From assembly GCA_964396375.1 (NCBI GenBank), contig CAYNEY010000002.1:119068-183067 (forward strand): a stretch of DNA of 64,000 nt. The letters are read 5' to 3'. The notes beneath the pieces were generated by a model, which saw nothing but the letters and a program-made list of their open reading frames with translations, had not been told where the DNA came from and did no database searches. How positions within the stretch are numbered: the first letter of the stretch is position 1; each line of letters starts with the position of its first letter. Of the stretch, positions 8,473-17,006 are shown one piece after another. The stretch comes from FEN-1139 sp964396375. Lineage in GTDB: Bacteria; Myxococcota_A; Polyangia; Polyangiales; Polyangiaceae. The position numbers and the translations under genes were made by a program.

Positions 8473-9622
8473 GTTTTTGCGCTCCGTGTCCCGTGTGGTG
8501 CCTGATTTGGTGACCGAAACCACCGCCCGGCTGTGCGCCGACTGGTACCCGCCGTGGTTCAGAGTGTTCGCCTTGCCGAGGAGGGTGTCCTTTGGTATCC
8601 TCGTTGCGTTAAGTCTCGTCCAGACCCGCTCCCATGCATACACGTTCTGGGACACATGCAACGGGTGGGGCACACTGTGGGATGGGCATGTGAGCGTTCA
8701 TCGCAACCGGTGCACCATACCTGACAGCGGTGGGAGAATACGCGCCTACTTCAATGGCATTCATCAATGGAACGATATCTGCTCAACAGGGAGTCCGTGC
8801 CTGATCGATACCCTGCTTGTTCGACCAGCCTCCGATTGTCGGATATCTCAGGACGACGGGGTGAATGAAGTTGGTGTGGTTCCGAGTAGTGAGATCGATG
8901 GTGCCCTTGGTGTCACCTGGTCCACATGGGGGCCGTGTTTTCTTGGTGCCAATAGCATTGAGGAAATGGATATTGCCATTGCACGTGATCTGAACGACTG
9001 GAACCAGCAGTCCGGGAGCGACCTCTCGTCAAGCGGTTGGGTATCAATGGTGCACGAGTTCGGCCACTTCTTTGGCTTCGGTCACGAGAGAAGCTCATCG
9101 CATTCAGTCATGCGACCGTCTATGCCAGAACCCGTCACTGGCGGGGTGAACTTCGCCAGTATCTGGCCGACCGACGCGTTGGGTGTTCACAATCACTACA
9201 GCAGAGGCAATCAACCAAATCTTGTGGTGTCAAGTCAGGGTGTAGTCAACGGCGTGTTGAGAAACCTCGATAGTGGGGTGAAGTACTGGCCCCGAGGCAG
9301 TGCCCAGCGCGTGTCGTTCTATTTGGGCAATATGGGTGCTTTGGCTGCGTCGAACATTGCGATCCGTATCCGTGCCAGCAGCGTGGGGCCGCTGAGCGGA
9401 GGATACACAACTGGCTCGTACCAAACGCTCTATGCGGGTACACAGGGGTCGATGGTGGCCCACTCTGAGGGGTATGGTGAGTTCCCAGTTTCAATTCCGA
9501 CGTCGATTCCGACCGGTGTGTATTACCTGTACTTCGACGTCGACTACACAGGTTCGATCGCGGAGTTTCGTGAGGAAGACAATACGACGGTAAGCGCCAT
9601 GACATTCGTGCCAACCAACTAG
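8462..9622 (+). CDS. secreted matrixin-like zinc metalloprotease with C-terminal CARDB-like domain
   Basis: Predicted secreted zinc endopeptidase. The zincin motif HExGHxxGxxH is complete as HEFGHFFGFGH (His198, Glu199, His202, His208), followed by SVMRPSM, which fits the Met-turn of matrixins. Several Cys (CNGWG, NRCTI, CSTGSPCLID) lie in the catalytic half. Residues about 250-386 look like a CARDB/Ig-like domain (PNLVVSSQGV, VSFYLGNMGALAASNIAIRIR, YYLYFDVDYTGSIAEFREEDN). The signal peptide seems to start inside the frame (VSFGILVALSLVQTRSHA), so GTG near 8564 may be the true start rather than ATG 8462. Middle gene of three lower-GC secreted-protein genes. Confidence 0.8.
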   Translation: MGSEFLRSVSRVVPDLVTETTARLCADWYPPWFRVFALPRRVSFGILVALSLVQTRSHAYTFWDTCNGWGTLWDGHVSVHRNRCTIPDSGGRIRAYFNGIHQWNDICSTGSPCLIDTLLVRPASDCRISQDDGVNEVGVVPSSEIDGALGVTWSTWGPCFLGANSIEEMDIAIARDLNDWNQQSGSDLSSSGWVSMVHEFGHFFGFGHERSSSHSVMRPSMPEPVTGGVNFASIWPTDALGVHNHYSRGNQPNLVVSSQGVVNGVLRNLDSGVKYWPRGSAQRVSFYLGNMGALAASNIAIRIRASSVGPLSGGYTTGSYQTLYAGTQGSMVAHSEGYGEFPVSIPTSIPTGVYYLYFDVDYTGSIAEFREEDNTTVSAMTFVPTN

Positions 9623-9639
9623 GCTGACGGAGGAGGCCC

Positions 9640-10281
9640 ATGAAGTACCGGTATGCCACGTTGTGCTACGCGATCTGGTTTGGTATGTGCGCCTGCTCAG
9701 AAGGCGGAGCATCGAGTGGAGATGGGCTCAGGCCGGCGGAGCCGAACACTTCGATTCTGCTCGAGGACGGCTCCCGCTACGAGGCACTCGGTGTCGATGT
9801 GGACGTGGTGCTTCCGTCAGAGAGCTATCCGGGAATGTCAACGATCGCGGTGGGGGGCTTCGAGGACGTCAATGTGTCCTCGAGCCCGACGTTCGAGTTG
9901 TACATCCCAACGGATGCCAGCATCATTGCCTCCGGAGCGCTCACCGCGCCCATCGATGGCGACTCCCCGGATCCGGGCGTGGCTCATGTCAGGCTGAACG
10001 GTGCGAATGGAGACGGCGATGTGGTGGCGGAGGAAGGGAGTGTTGCCGTCAATCTTCGCGCTGGTGTCGCTGAGGGAACCATCACCTGCAACGATTGTTC
10101 GTTGTCGGGACGGTTCTCAGGCCCGATTGTGCTCAAATGCACGGTGTCGGTGGAAGCGATGGCAGCCAACGGCCTAGAAGGTGTAGATCTGGGTGGGGGT
10201 CTCGTGATGGATGGAAAGCTTGAGACCAGGGAGTGTCGCAGCTTGGCCGACAGCCTGGGCGTCGTTCAATCAGATGGCTGA
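9640..10281 (+). CDS. small lipoprotein of unknown function
   Basis: A 213-aa predicted lipoprotein. ATG 9640 is preceded by GGAGGAGG about 8 bases upstream. The signal peptide YATLCYAIWFGMCAC ends in a Cys-containing lipobox and is followed by a Gly/Ser-rich stretch. The rest is acidic and beta-rich (VDVDVVLPSESYPGMSTIAVGG), with a CNDC pair at about residue 150 that could form a disulphide. No family is recognised. It lies 17 bp after the protease gene and is probably in the same transcript. It ends 13 bp before the convergent pmbA gene. Confidence 0.7.
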   Translation: MKYRYATLCYAIWFGMCACSEGGASSGDGLRPAEPNTSILLEDGSRYEALGVDVDVVLPSESYPGMSTIAVGGFEDVNVSSSPTFELYIPTDASIIASGALTAPIDGDSPDPGVAHVRLNGANGDGDVVAEEGSVAVNLRAGVAEGTITCNDCSLSGRFSGPIVLKCTVSVEAMAANGLEGVDLGGGLVMDGKLETRECRSLADSLGVVQSDG

Positions 10282-10294
10282 GCGCGAAGCTCCT

Positions 10295-11665
10295 TCATCC
10301 ATTCCCCGCCACCGTCATCTCCGCGATTCGCAGGGCGGGGGAGATGATGCTGCCGCGCTGGCGCGGGAGCTGTCCCAGGCCGTCCAGGGATTTTAGCATG
10401 GTGTCGAGGTTCGACGAGATGGTGACCTCGCTCACCGGCTGGGTGAGCTTTCCGTCTTCGATCAGGAAGCCCGAGGCGCCGCGGGAGAAATCCCCGGTGA
10501 CGGCGTTGAAGCCAAAGCCCAGCATCTCGGTCACGTACAGGCCGCGGGGTGTGCTCTCGATGAGGGAGGCCTCGGTCTCGGTGCCGGGGGAGACGATCAG
10601 GTTGCTGACGGAGGCCGAGAGCACGGTGCCCGAGCGCGAGGCGGAGCCGGTCGGGGCGAGCCCGAGCTTTCGCGCGCTGGTGCAGTCGAGGAGCGCGCTC
10701 ACGTAGCGGCCCTGATCCACCAGCAGGCGGCGGCTGCAGGGCAGGCCTTCGCCATCGTAGCTGCGGGAGCCGAGGCCGCGGGGCAAGCTAGGCTCGTCGA
10801 TCAGGGTGAGGCTTGGGTGGGCGACCATGGTCCCGAGGCGATCGACCAGGTAGCTCGATTTCCGGTAGAGGGATGGTCCGAGCAGGCAGCTCAGCAGGGC
10901 GCCGATGAGTGAGGCGGCGGTCTCCTCCGAGAAGACCACCGGGAGGTGTGCGGTCGAAAGGGAGCGTCCCCCGAGTTGCCGGAGGGTGCGCTCGGCGGCG
11001 CGGGTCGCCACCAGCTCGACGGGCTCCAGATCTTCGAGGAAGCGCGCCACGGTGGCGTAGTAGCCGCGCCGACGTTTGCTGTCGGTGTCGAGGGCCACCG
11101 GGACCACCGAGAAGCTCCCGGTGGTGCCGCTCTTGTGCCCGACGAAACCGCTCGAGAGGACGAGGACGCTGGTCCCGCTGAGGCGGGTCATGCTCGCTCC
11201 CTCGCTGTGGGAGAGCCGCGGATCGACGGCCAAAGCGAGGCGCTCTCCCCGCTCGCACCAGTCGGTGAGCTCGCCGACGTCCAGTTCGGCGAGAGCGGGA
11301 TCGAAGAGCTCGAGGTCCGGGAAGGGCGGCTGGGCCAGCAGCTCCGGTGCCGCAGGGAGGGCGTCGGGATCGGGCTCGGTCACCTCGAGCAGCTCGAGGG
11401 CCTTGTCGAGGCAGCGCGAAAGGCCGGCTTCGGTGAAATCACTGGTGGTGACTCCGGCGCTGCGGGCATCGCGGAGCACCCGCAGGCTAAGGCCGGAGGT
11501 CCCGGCTTCTTCCATCAGCTCCACCGCGCCTTGTCGCACGCGGACGCTGAGCTCGTAGCCTTGGCCCAGGCTCGCTTCGGCGGCGTCGACACCACGGTGG
11601 CGGGCCCGCTCGACCAGTTGGCTCCCGAGGTCGATGAGCGCGCGCTCTTTCTCGGATTGATTCAT
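10295..11665 (-). CDS. pmbA: PmbA/TldE-type metalloprotease-family protein
   Basis: Member of the TldD/PmbA (TldE) family. In other bacteria TldE pairs with TldD, a zinc protease, to process peptides such as microcin B17 and CcdA. At 456 aa it is of normal length. The N-terminal domain starts with IDLGSQLVERARHRGVDAAEASLGQGYELSVRVRQG, and the C-terminal beta domain contains DEPSLPRGLGSRSYDGEGLPC, LDCTSARKLG and RGLYVTEMLGFGFNAVTGDFSRGASGFLIEDGKL, all characteristic. The TldD-type HExxxH motif is absent, as expected for the PmbA partner. ATG 11665 is a clear start. No tldD is in the window. Confidence 0.9.
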   Translation of the reverse strand: MNQSEKERALIDLGSQLVERARHRGVDAAEASLGQGYELSVRVRQGAVELMEEAGTSGLSLRVLRDARSAGVTTSDFTEAGLSRCLDKALELLEVTEPDPDALPAAPELLAQPPFPDLELFDPALAELDVGELTDWCERGERLALAVDPRLSHSEGASMTRLSGTSVLVLSSGFVGHKSGTTGSFSVVPVALDTDSKRRRGYYATVARFLEDLEPVELVATRAAERTLRQLGGRSLSTAHLPVVFSEETAASLIGALLSCLLGPSLYRKSSYLVDRLGTMVAHPSLTLIDEPSLPRGLGSRSYDGEGLPCSRRLLVDQGRYVSALLDCTSARKLGLAPTGSASRSGTVLSASVSNLIVSPGTETEASLIESTPRGLYVTEMLGFGFNAVTGDFSRGASGFLIEDGKLTQPVSEVTISSNLDTMLKSLDGLGQLPRQRGSIISPALRIAEMTVAGNG

Positions 11666-11698
11666 CGAGGGGCAGCGTAGGAAATCTGGGGTGCTCGG

Positions 11699-12256
11699 TC
11701 AACGTCGAGCTTTGCGACCCAAGCGGCGCAACGAGAACCACATCCACGCCGTGCCGAACAAAAACACGGCGTTCATCCACAAGACCGCGTGCCCGAGCTC
11801 ACTTCCCGCCAAGGATCTGATCCCGAAGTCGCCGTGGAACTGGGTGAAGGTAGCATCCTTTGCCCAGCGCCGGCCGAGAATGGAGAGGAGCGCGACCAGC
11901 AGCACGAGGAGGGTGACGGTGCCACGGATCAGCGGGATAGGCTGGCGGCGGCTCGCGGCTCTTGCGCACAGCGCGAAGCCAAGCAGGGGAGAGCCGGCCG
12001 TGACCAGTGTGGCTGCCACGGGAAGGGTTGGTGGGAGCTGTTCGAAGCGCCAAAGGTAGGCGAGGGACCAATCCGGCGCGACCGCCAGAAAGTAGCCCGT
12101 GATCGGGGCCATCACCAAGAGACCGTAACAGGCGACCAGAAGCAAGGCTGGGGAGGCGAAGGGACCGCGATCGTTGCTTGCCAGATCTTCGCGGGCGAAC
12201 CAGGAGAACAGCATCCCGGCTGCGACTCCGATGAAGGGAGAGAGGAGGATCGGCAT
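11699..12256 (-). CDS. integral membrane protein of unknown function
   Basis: A 185-aa hydrophobic protein with about five predicted membrane segments: SPFIGVAAGMLFSWFA, ALLLVACYGLLVMAPITGYFL, LPVAATLVTAGSPLLGFALC, GTVTLLVLLVALLSILG and AVLWMNAVFLFGTAWMWFS. It ends in a basic tail (RRLGRKARR). ATG 12256 is chosen because the frame upstream of it collides with the divergent GTPase gene and reads as Ser/Arg-rich antisense sequence. It lies 33 bp upstream of pmbA on the same strand. No family is recognised. Confidence 0.7.
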   Translation of the reverse strand: MPILLSPFIGVAAGMLFSWFAREDLASNDRGPFASPALLLVACYGLLVMAPITGYFLAVAPDWSLAYLWRFEQLPPTLPVAATLVTAGSPLLGFALCARAASRRQPIPLIRGTVTLLVLLVALLSILGRRWAKDATFTQFHGDFGIRSLAGSELGHAVLWMNAVFLFGTAWMWFSLRRLGRKARR

Positions 12257-12425
12257 CGGTGCCGTCGAGTATAGAGTTCTTGCCTTGTGCTCGCGAGCAC
12301 GTCGGGGAGCAACCATGCTGGCCGGTGGGCCATCGACAAATGCGGGAGAGATCCGGGGCCGAGGTGACGAAAGGCTTCTGCGCGTGCTAGCCCGAGCGCC
12401 GTTTTTCACGCTCGCGAGGCATACG

Positions 12426-13457
12426 ATGAAGGCAGGATTGGTCGGGTACGCGCAAACCGGTAAGTCGACACTGTTCGCGGCACTGACGGGGCAGGGGACG
12501 GGAGGTTCGCGTGCGAAATCGAATCTCGGGACCATCAAGGTGCCGGACGTGCGTCTCGACAAGCTCTCGGCCATGTACCGTCCGCGCCGGGTGGTGCCGA
12601 CCGAAGTGGTGTTTGTGGATGTGGCGGGGCCCCGCGCCAAGGGGGGAGGGCTCGATGCGGGGACCATCCAGTCTTTGCAGGAGGTCGACGCGCTGGTGGT
12701 GGTGCTGCGCGGTTTCGAGGGTGGAGACGGCACGCCCCCCAATCCCGCCCGCGAGCTCGCGGATTTCGAGGCCGAGTTGATCCTGAACGATCTTGGGGTG
12801 GTCGAGCGTCGGCTGGAGAAGATGACCCGGGAGCGCGGTGTCGAGCGCCAACAGGCCGTCTTGACTAGCTGTCTCGAGTGTCTCAACGCCGAGCGAGCGC
12901 TCCGTCACCTTTCGCTTGCCCCCGAGGAGGAGCGCGAGCTTGCCTCGTTTACCCTGCTCTCGAAGAAGCCACTCTTGGCGGTGCTGAACCGCGCCGAGCA
13001 AGACAACGGAGCGCCGCTCTCGGCCGAACTCGAAGCTGCGGCGCAGTTGCGCCGGGTTGAGATCGTGCCGGTGTGTGCCTCGATCGAGGCGGAGATCGCC
13101 TCGCTGCCCCAGGCGGAGCAGGCGGAGTTCTTGTCCAGTCTCGGGATCGCCGAACCGGCTTCGGCGCGGTTCATTCGCGCGGCCTACGCCCTGCTCGACT
13201 ACATCTCGTTCTTCACGGTAGGCGAGGACGAGTGCCGGGCCTGGACGGTGTACCGAGGCAGCCGGGCGCAGAAGGCCGCCGGGCGCATCCACTCCGATAT
13301 CGAGCGGGGGTTCATCCGGGCGGAGGTGATGGCTTACGATGAGTTCATCGAGGCCGGGAGCGAGGCCAAGATGCGCGAACTTGGGCGGTTTCGCCTGGAG
13401 GGCAAGGACTACATCGTCAAGGATGGGGATATCCTCAACTTCCGTTTCGCGGTGTAG
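12426..13457 (+). CDS. ychF: YchF/Ola1-type OBG-family GTPase with TGS domain
   Basis: Cytoplasmic P-loop NTPase of the YchF/OBG family, linked in other bacteria to ribosomes and stress responses; YchF proteins often prefer ATP. The P-loop is GYAQTGKST (residues 6-14). Switch/G3 is VFVDVAGPRAKGGGL, and the G4 position reads LNRAEQD, fitting the altered NxxE specificity motif of YchF. A helical coiled insertion (LGVVERRLEKMTRERGVERQQ) is followed by a C-terminal TGS domain (AWTVYRGSRAQKAAGRIHSDIERGFIRAEV; VKDGDILNFRFAV). Start ATG 12426 opens directly on the P-loop strand; longer upstream readings overlap the divergent membrane gene. At 343 aa it is slightly shorter than the usual 363. Confidence 0.88.
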   Translation: MKAGLVGYAQTGKSTLFAALTGQGTGGSRAKSNLGTIKVPDVRLDKLSAMYRPRRVVPTEVVFVDVAGPRAKGGGLDAGTIQSLQEVDALVVVLRGFEGGDGTPPNPARELADFEAELILNDLGVVERRLEKMTRERGVERQQAVLTSCLECLNAERALRHLSLAPEEERELASFTLLSKKPLLAVLNRAEQDNGAPLSAELEAAAQLRRVEIVPVCASIEAEIASLPQAEQAEFLSSLGIAEPASARFIRAAYALLDYISFFTVGEDECRAWTVYRGSRAQKAAGRIHSDIERGFIRAEVMAYDEFIEAGSEAKMRELGRFRLEGKDYIVKDGDILNFRFAV

Positions 13458-13495
13458 ACCCGCCCGGACCCGGTCGTGCTAGATCCGCGTCAGCC

Positions 13496-14266
13496 ATGGA
13501 TCCCGAACGTCTGAGAGCCCTGCTTCACCTGGTGCGTGCTGGCGAGCTCGAGCCCGAGACAGCGGTCGGAGAGCTGTCTCGGTTGCCCTTCGAGGACCTC
13601 GGATTCGCGCGGATCGATCATCATCGACACCTCCGCTGTGGGATGCCTGAGGTGGTGTTCGGGGAAGGGAAGACGCCCGAGCAGATAGCTCCGATCGCCG
13701 CGAGGATTCTGGCTGTGCACGGGCGGGTGTTGGTCACCCGGGTGACTCCCGAGAAGGCCGAGCAGGTGCGCGCTCTTCTGCCACAGCTCGCTTTCGATGT
13801 GCTCTCGCGCACGCTGTCTGCCGTCGAGCGGCCCGCCGCTGAGCTCGAGGGTCGGGTGGTGATCGTGACCGCGGGAACGAGCGATCGTCCCGTGGCGGCG
13901 GAGGCGGCCACCACCCTTTCCGTAGCTGGAGTGAAGGCGGAGTGTCTGGATGATGTGGGTGTGGCGGGGTTGCATCGGTTGCTCGAGGAGCTGCCACGCC
14001 TCCGCCGTGCCGAGGTTCTGATCGTGGTGGCAGGGATGGAAGGCGCCCTGCCGAGCGTGGTCGGCGGCCTGGTGGAGAGCCCGGTGATCGCGGTGCCCAC
14101 CTCGGTCGGGTATGGGGCTGCGTTGCAGGGGTTCACGGCGCTACTCGGCATGTTGACCTCGTGCGCCTCCGGCGTGACGGTGGTCAACATCGACAATGGT
14201 TTCGGGGCGGCGATGGCGGCGCTCCGTATTTTGAGGTCAGCGGCAAGGAATCACACCGATGAGTAG
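13496..14266 (+). CDS. larB: nickel pincer cofactor biosynthesis protein LarB
   Basis: LarB carboxylates and hydrolyses nicotinic acid adenine dinucleotide to pyridinium-3,5-biscarboxylic acid mononucleotide, the first step of nickel-pincer nucleotide (NPN) synthesis. Visible family blocks are FARIDHHRHLRCGMPEVVFGEGKTPEQI, VIVTAGTSDRPVAAEAATTL, VVAGMEGALPSVVGGLVESPVIAVPTSVGYG and CASGVTVVNIDNGFGAAMAA, which match the PurE-like C-terminal half. Length 256 aa is normal. ATG 13496 follows ychF by 38 bp, and its end overlaps larC by 8 bp, so the two are translationally coupled. Confidence 0.93.
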   Translation: MDPERLRALLHLVRAGELEPETAVGELSRLPFEDLGFARIDHHRHLRCGMPEVVFGEGKTPEQIAPIAARILAVHGRVLVTRVTPEKAEQVRALLPQLAFDVLSRTLSAVERPAAELEGRVVIVTAGTSDRPVAAEAATTLSVAGVKAECLDDVGVAGLHRLLEELPRLRRAEVLIVVAGMEGALPSVVGGLVESPVIAVPTSVGYGAALQGFTALLGMLTSCASGVTVVNIDNGFGAAMAALRILRSAARNHTDE

Positions 14267-15575
14267 CTCCGAGCATCCCCACGACCATCATCATCATCAC
14301 CATCATCACGGAGACGGCGGAGGTGATGGGGGTAAGGGGCGTGGCTTCGTTGCCATGCCCTCCGAGGCTCCACCCGCGCCGCTTCCAGCGGGGGCGGGAG
14401 AGGGCAAGCTCCTCTATGTCGATCCCTTCTCCGGGATCTCGGGGGACATGACAATCGCAGCCCTGGCAGGCCTCGGGGTCCCCGAGGCGGCGATTGCTGC
14501 TGCCGTTTCGGCGCTCGGGCTCCCGGGGGTGACGCTGAGGTTTGAGCGCGGACGGAGTGGCGCGCTCGCCGCCGTGAAGTTTGACGTGTTGGTGGAGGGG
14601 GACCAACCGGAGCGCAGCTTCCGTGAGATCGACGAGCTCTTCTCAGTCGCCCCACTCGCTAGAGAGGTGAGGGACACGGCGCGCGCGATCCTGCGCCGGC
14701 TGGGGGAGGCGGAGGCCCGCGTGCACGGGATCCCCCTCGAGAGGGTGCACTTCCATGAAGTGGGTGCCGTCGACTCGATCGTGGATATCGTGGGAGCCGC
14801 GGCGGGCTTCGCCCATCTGGGGGCCACGGTGGTGGCGGGGCCTCTGCCGCTTGCGCGTGGTTTCGTAACCTGTCGGCACGGCACCATCCCTCTGCCCGCT
14901 CCGGCCACCGTGGAGTGTCTGGCGGGGGCCATGACTACCGAGGGTCCGGTGGGGTTCGAGACCGTGACCCCAACCGGCGCGGCCATCATCGCCACGGTCG
15001 CGAGCCGCTTCGGGCAATGGCCCGAGATGCGTCCGCTGCGGAGCGGTTGGGGGGCAGGGAGCCACAGCTTCCCGGATCGGCCCAACGTGCTCCGGATGAT
15101 CCTCGGGGAGGCGATTGGTGTGGAGGAGAGTGGCTCGCATGTGGTGCTCGAGGCCAACGTCGATGATCTGACTGGGGAGCTCGCGGGTCACGTGATGCGG
15201 CTTCTGCTGGAGCAGGGCGCGCTGGATGTGTGGAGCGTGCCGGTCACCACCAAGAAGGGTCGACCAGGGCTGATCCTTTCCGCGATCTGCGAACCGGAGA
15301 AGGCCGCGGCCCTCTCCGCGCTGATGCTCACTGAGACCACTACGCTGGGCGTGCGGCGGCATGACACCACCCGGCGCACGCGCCCGCGCCGTATCGAGCA
15401 GATCGAGACCCGCTTCGGGGTGGTTCCGGTGAAGATCAGTGAGGGGCCCTTTGGTCCACCACAGATCAAACCTGAGTTTGACGTTTGTGTGGCGTTGGCC
15501 GAGGGGGCGAAGACTCCAGTGCGTGAAGTGCTGGCCGAGGTTCAAGCGAAGGCTCGTGCACGATTCCTCCCCTGA
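14259..15575 (+). CDS. larC: nickel pincer cofactor cyclometallase LarC
   Basis: LarC inserts nickel into the dithiolated pyridinium nucleotide in a CTP-dependent reaction, completing the NPN cofactor used by lactate racemase and related 2-hydroxyacid racemases/epimerases. Family blocks include LLYVDPFSGISGDMTIAALAGLG, VHFHEVGAVDSIVDIVGAA, TPTGAAIIATVA and EANVDDLTGE. The N-terminus has a His-rich run (eight His in a row after DH, residues 8-18) and a Gly-rich linker before the conserved start, likely a nickel-binding extension. The gene is one continuous frame, unlike species where larC is split by a programmed frameshift. No larE (sulphur transferase) or larA lies in the window. Confidence 0.93.
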   Translation: MSSSEHPHDHHHHHHHHGDGGGDGGKGRGFVAMPSEAPPAPLPAGAGEGKLLYVDPFSGISGDMTIAALAGLGVPEAAIAAAVSALGLPGVTLRFERGRSGALAAVKFDVLVEGDQPERSFREIDELFSVAPLAREVRDTARAILRRLGEAEARVHGIPLERVHFHEVGAVDSIVDIVGAAAGFAHLGATVVAGPLPLARGFVTCRHGTIPLPAPATVECLAGAMTTEGPVGFETVTPTGAAIIATVASRFGQWPEMRPLRSGWGAGSHSFPDRPNVLRMILGEAIGVEESGSHVVLEANVDDLTGELAGHVMRLLLEQGALDVWSVPVTTKKGRPGLILSAICEPEKAAALSALMLTETTTLGVRRHDTTRRTRPRRIEQIETRFGVVPVKISEGPFGPPQIKPEFDVCVALAEGAKTPVREVLAEVQAKARARFLP

Positions 15576-15590
15576 GCGCAGCACTCAGGG
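15570..15590. terminator. possible bidirectional hairpin between convergent genes
   Basis: A perfect 7-bp inverted repeat (CCCTGAG / CTCAGGG, 7-nt loop) spans the stop codon of larC and reaches that of the convergent thioredoxin-rhodanese gene. Its place between converging ends fits a shared terminator. There is no T-tract on either side, so an intrinsic terminator is not proven. Confidence 0.35.
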
Positions 15591-16223
15591 CTTGTGAACC
15601 GGCAGTCCTGCGGCTTCCCAGCCCAAGATCCCTCCCTCGAGGAAGCCGACCGGGACTCCCTCCTCTGCCAAGCTCGCGGCAAGCTCGCGGGTCTGGTCGC
15701 CGCTTCGGCAGTAGAGGACCGGCGTGGCAGCAAGCATGTGGAGCTCGGCGAGCCGCTCGCGGATCTCCGAGAGGGGGAGGTTCACCGCGCCGGGAAGCCG
15801 CACTCGTTCGAAGACCGAAGCCTCACGGGTGTCCACCAGGGTGATACGGCCTTGCCCGATCAGAGCGGCGGCTTCTTCGGGCTTGATGGCACCCTCCGCC
15901 CTGGGCAGGAAGGGCTCAACCATCTGGCGGAGTTGTGCCCGCTTCATCGCGCCAGATTTGGCGGCGGCGGGACGGCCGTTGTGAAAGACCACGAAGGTTG
16001 GCACACCCTGCACCCCGAGTTGCTGGGCGATCCCCGGCGACTTGTCCACGTCGACCTTGTAGATCTTGAGCTTGCCTTCGAGTTCCTGAGCCAGGGCCTC
16101 GAGTTCGGGAGCCACCAGTTTGCATGGCCCACACCACTCGGCGCTGAACTCTACCAAAACGGGCAGCTCGGACTTCAGGACCTCCGGAACGAAGCGCTGT
16201 TCGTTGATTTCGGTGATGGGCAT
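15585..16223 (-). CDS. thioredoxin-rhodanese fusion protein
   Basis: A 212-aa cytoplasmic protein with two domains. Residues 1-108 are a thioredoxin with the active site WCGPCK (Cys31, Cys34) and the cis-Pro loop GVPTFVVF. Residues 112-212 are a single rhodanese domain with the active-site loop YCRSGDQTRE (Cys172) and the final GGILGWEAAGLPV. The expected chemistry is persulphide formation on Cys172 and reduction or transfer by the thioredoxin centre. It sits 55 bp after a permease gene at the end of a minus-strand run and converges on larC. A sulphur-relay role is inferred; no signal peptide is present. Confidence 0.88.
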   Translation of the reverse strand: MPITEINEQRFVPEVLKSELPVLVEFSAEWCGPCKLVAPELEALAQELEGKLKIYKVDVDKSPGIAQQLGVQGVPTFVVFHNGRPAAAKSGAMKRAQLRQMVEPFLPRAEGAIKPEEAAALIGQGRITLVDTREASVFERVRLPGAVNLPLSEIRERLAELHMLAATPVLYCRSGDQTRELAASLAEEGVPVGFLEGGILGWEAAGLPVHKP

Positions 16224-16277
16224 GGCTCGCCCCTATTTACAGGCGGTCGGAGGTTCGGGCAAGGGCAGTGGTGGCGG

Positions 16278-17006
16278 TCAGCCTGACTTGTGCGGCGGCA
16301 GACCCGAGAAGAAGCGGGATGGGGCGGCGATCCGGCGGCTGAGGGCGGTGGTGAGCAGCTCGACCAGCAGCACCAGCGCGATGATTGAGCTTCCTACGGC
16401 GAGCAGGGTGAGACTGCCGCCTTGCCGAGCCAGCGCCCCGAGCGCGCTCCCCAGCCCGCCCTCGGTCGTGAAGGGAGCAAGACCGAGACTGGCGAGCCCC
16501 GCCTCGAGGGCGAAGAGCTGGGTTACGCTCCGCGGGGCCTCGTGGAGCTGTACGCGCATCAGCACACCAAACCCGCGGCGCCAACCCGCCGATAGCGGTA
16601 GGCTTCTGCCCTGGTGGCTCTCGGTGAATCTGCGGATCACGATCCGCACCGTGCGCAGGCCGCCGAAGCTCCCCACCACCAGCACGAGGGTGGCGACGGA
16701 AGAGTCGAAGACCACCAGGCTGAGGGCGGCGCAGAGGACGACCAATGGGAGTGAGCCGAGGGCCTCGAGACCGCGGGCTATCAACGATTCGGTGAGCTCC
16801 CCTGTGAGTCGTGCCAGCGCAAACAGGCACAGGGAGAGGAAGGATGTGAAAAGGAGCACGAGGATGAGCTCGGTCATCGTTGTCAGCACCACCCGACTCC
16901 AGGAGCCCATGAGCGGGTTCTCGGCGCAACCCGAAGCGAGCAGGGCGATCGGCGCGATGCCGAGCCAGCTGAGGAGTGGTGGGTTCAACCAGGCCTTTTT
17001 GCTCAT
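16278..17006 (-). CDS. Dpp/Opp/Nik-type ABC transporter permease (DppC-like)
   Basis: A 242-aa inner-membrane permease subunit related to the C-type permeases of peptide/nickel ABC importers. Start ATG 17006 overlaps the stop of the upstream permease by 4 bp (ATGA). Hydrophobic segments include LSWLGIAPIALLASGC, LILVLLFTSFLSLCLFALA, LPLVVLCAALSLVVFDSSVATLVLVVG and LLAVGSSIIALVLLVELLTTAL. A coupling-helix-like region (RRFTESHQGRSLPLSAGWRRGFGVLMRVQLHEAPRSVTQLFALEAGLASLGL) resembles the EAA loop of the family. No ATPase or binding-protein gene is adjacent, which is unusual. The fold call is fair; the substrate is unknown. Confidence 0.65.
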   Translation of the reverse strand: MSKKAWLNPPLLSWLGIAPIALLASGCAENPLMGSWSRVVLTTMTELILVLLFTSFLSLCLFALARLTGELTESLIARGLEALGSLPLVVLCAALSLVVFDSSVATLVLVVGSFGGLRTVRIVIRRFTESHQGRSLPLSAGWRRGFGVLMRVQLHEAPRSVTQLFALEAGLASLGLAPFTTEGGLGSALGALARQGGSLTLLAVGSSIIALVLLVELLTTALSRRIAAPSRFFSGLPPHKSG

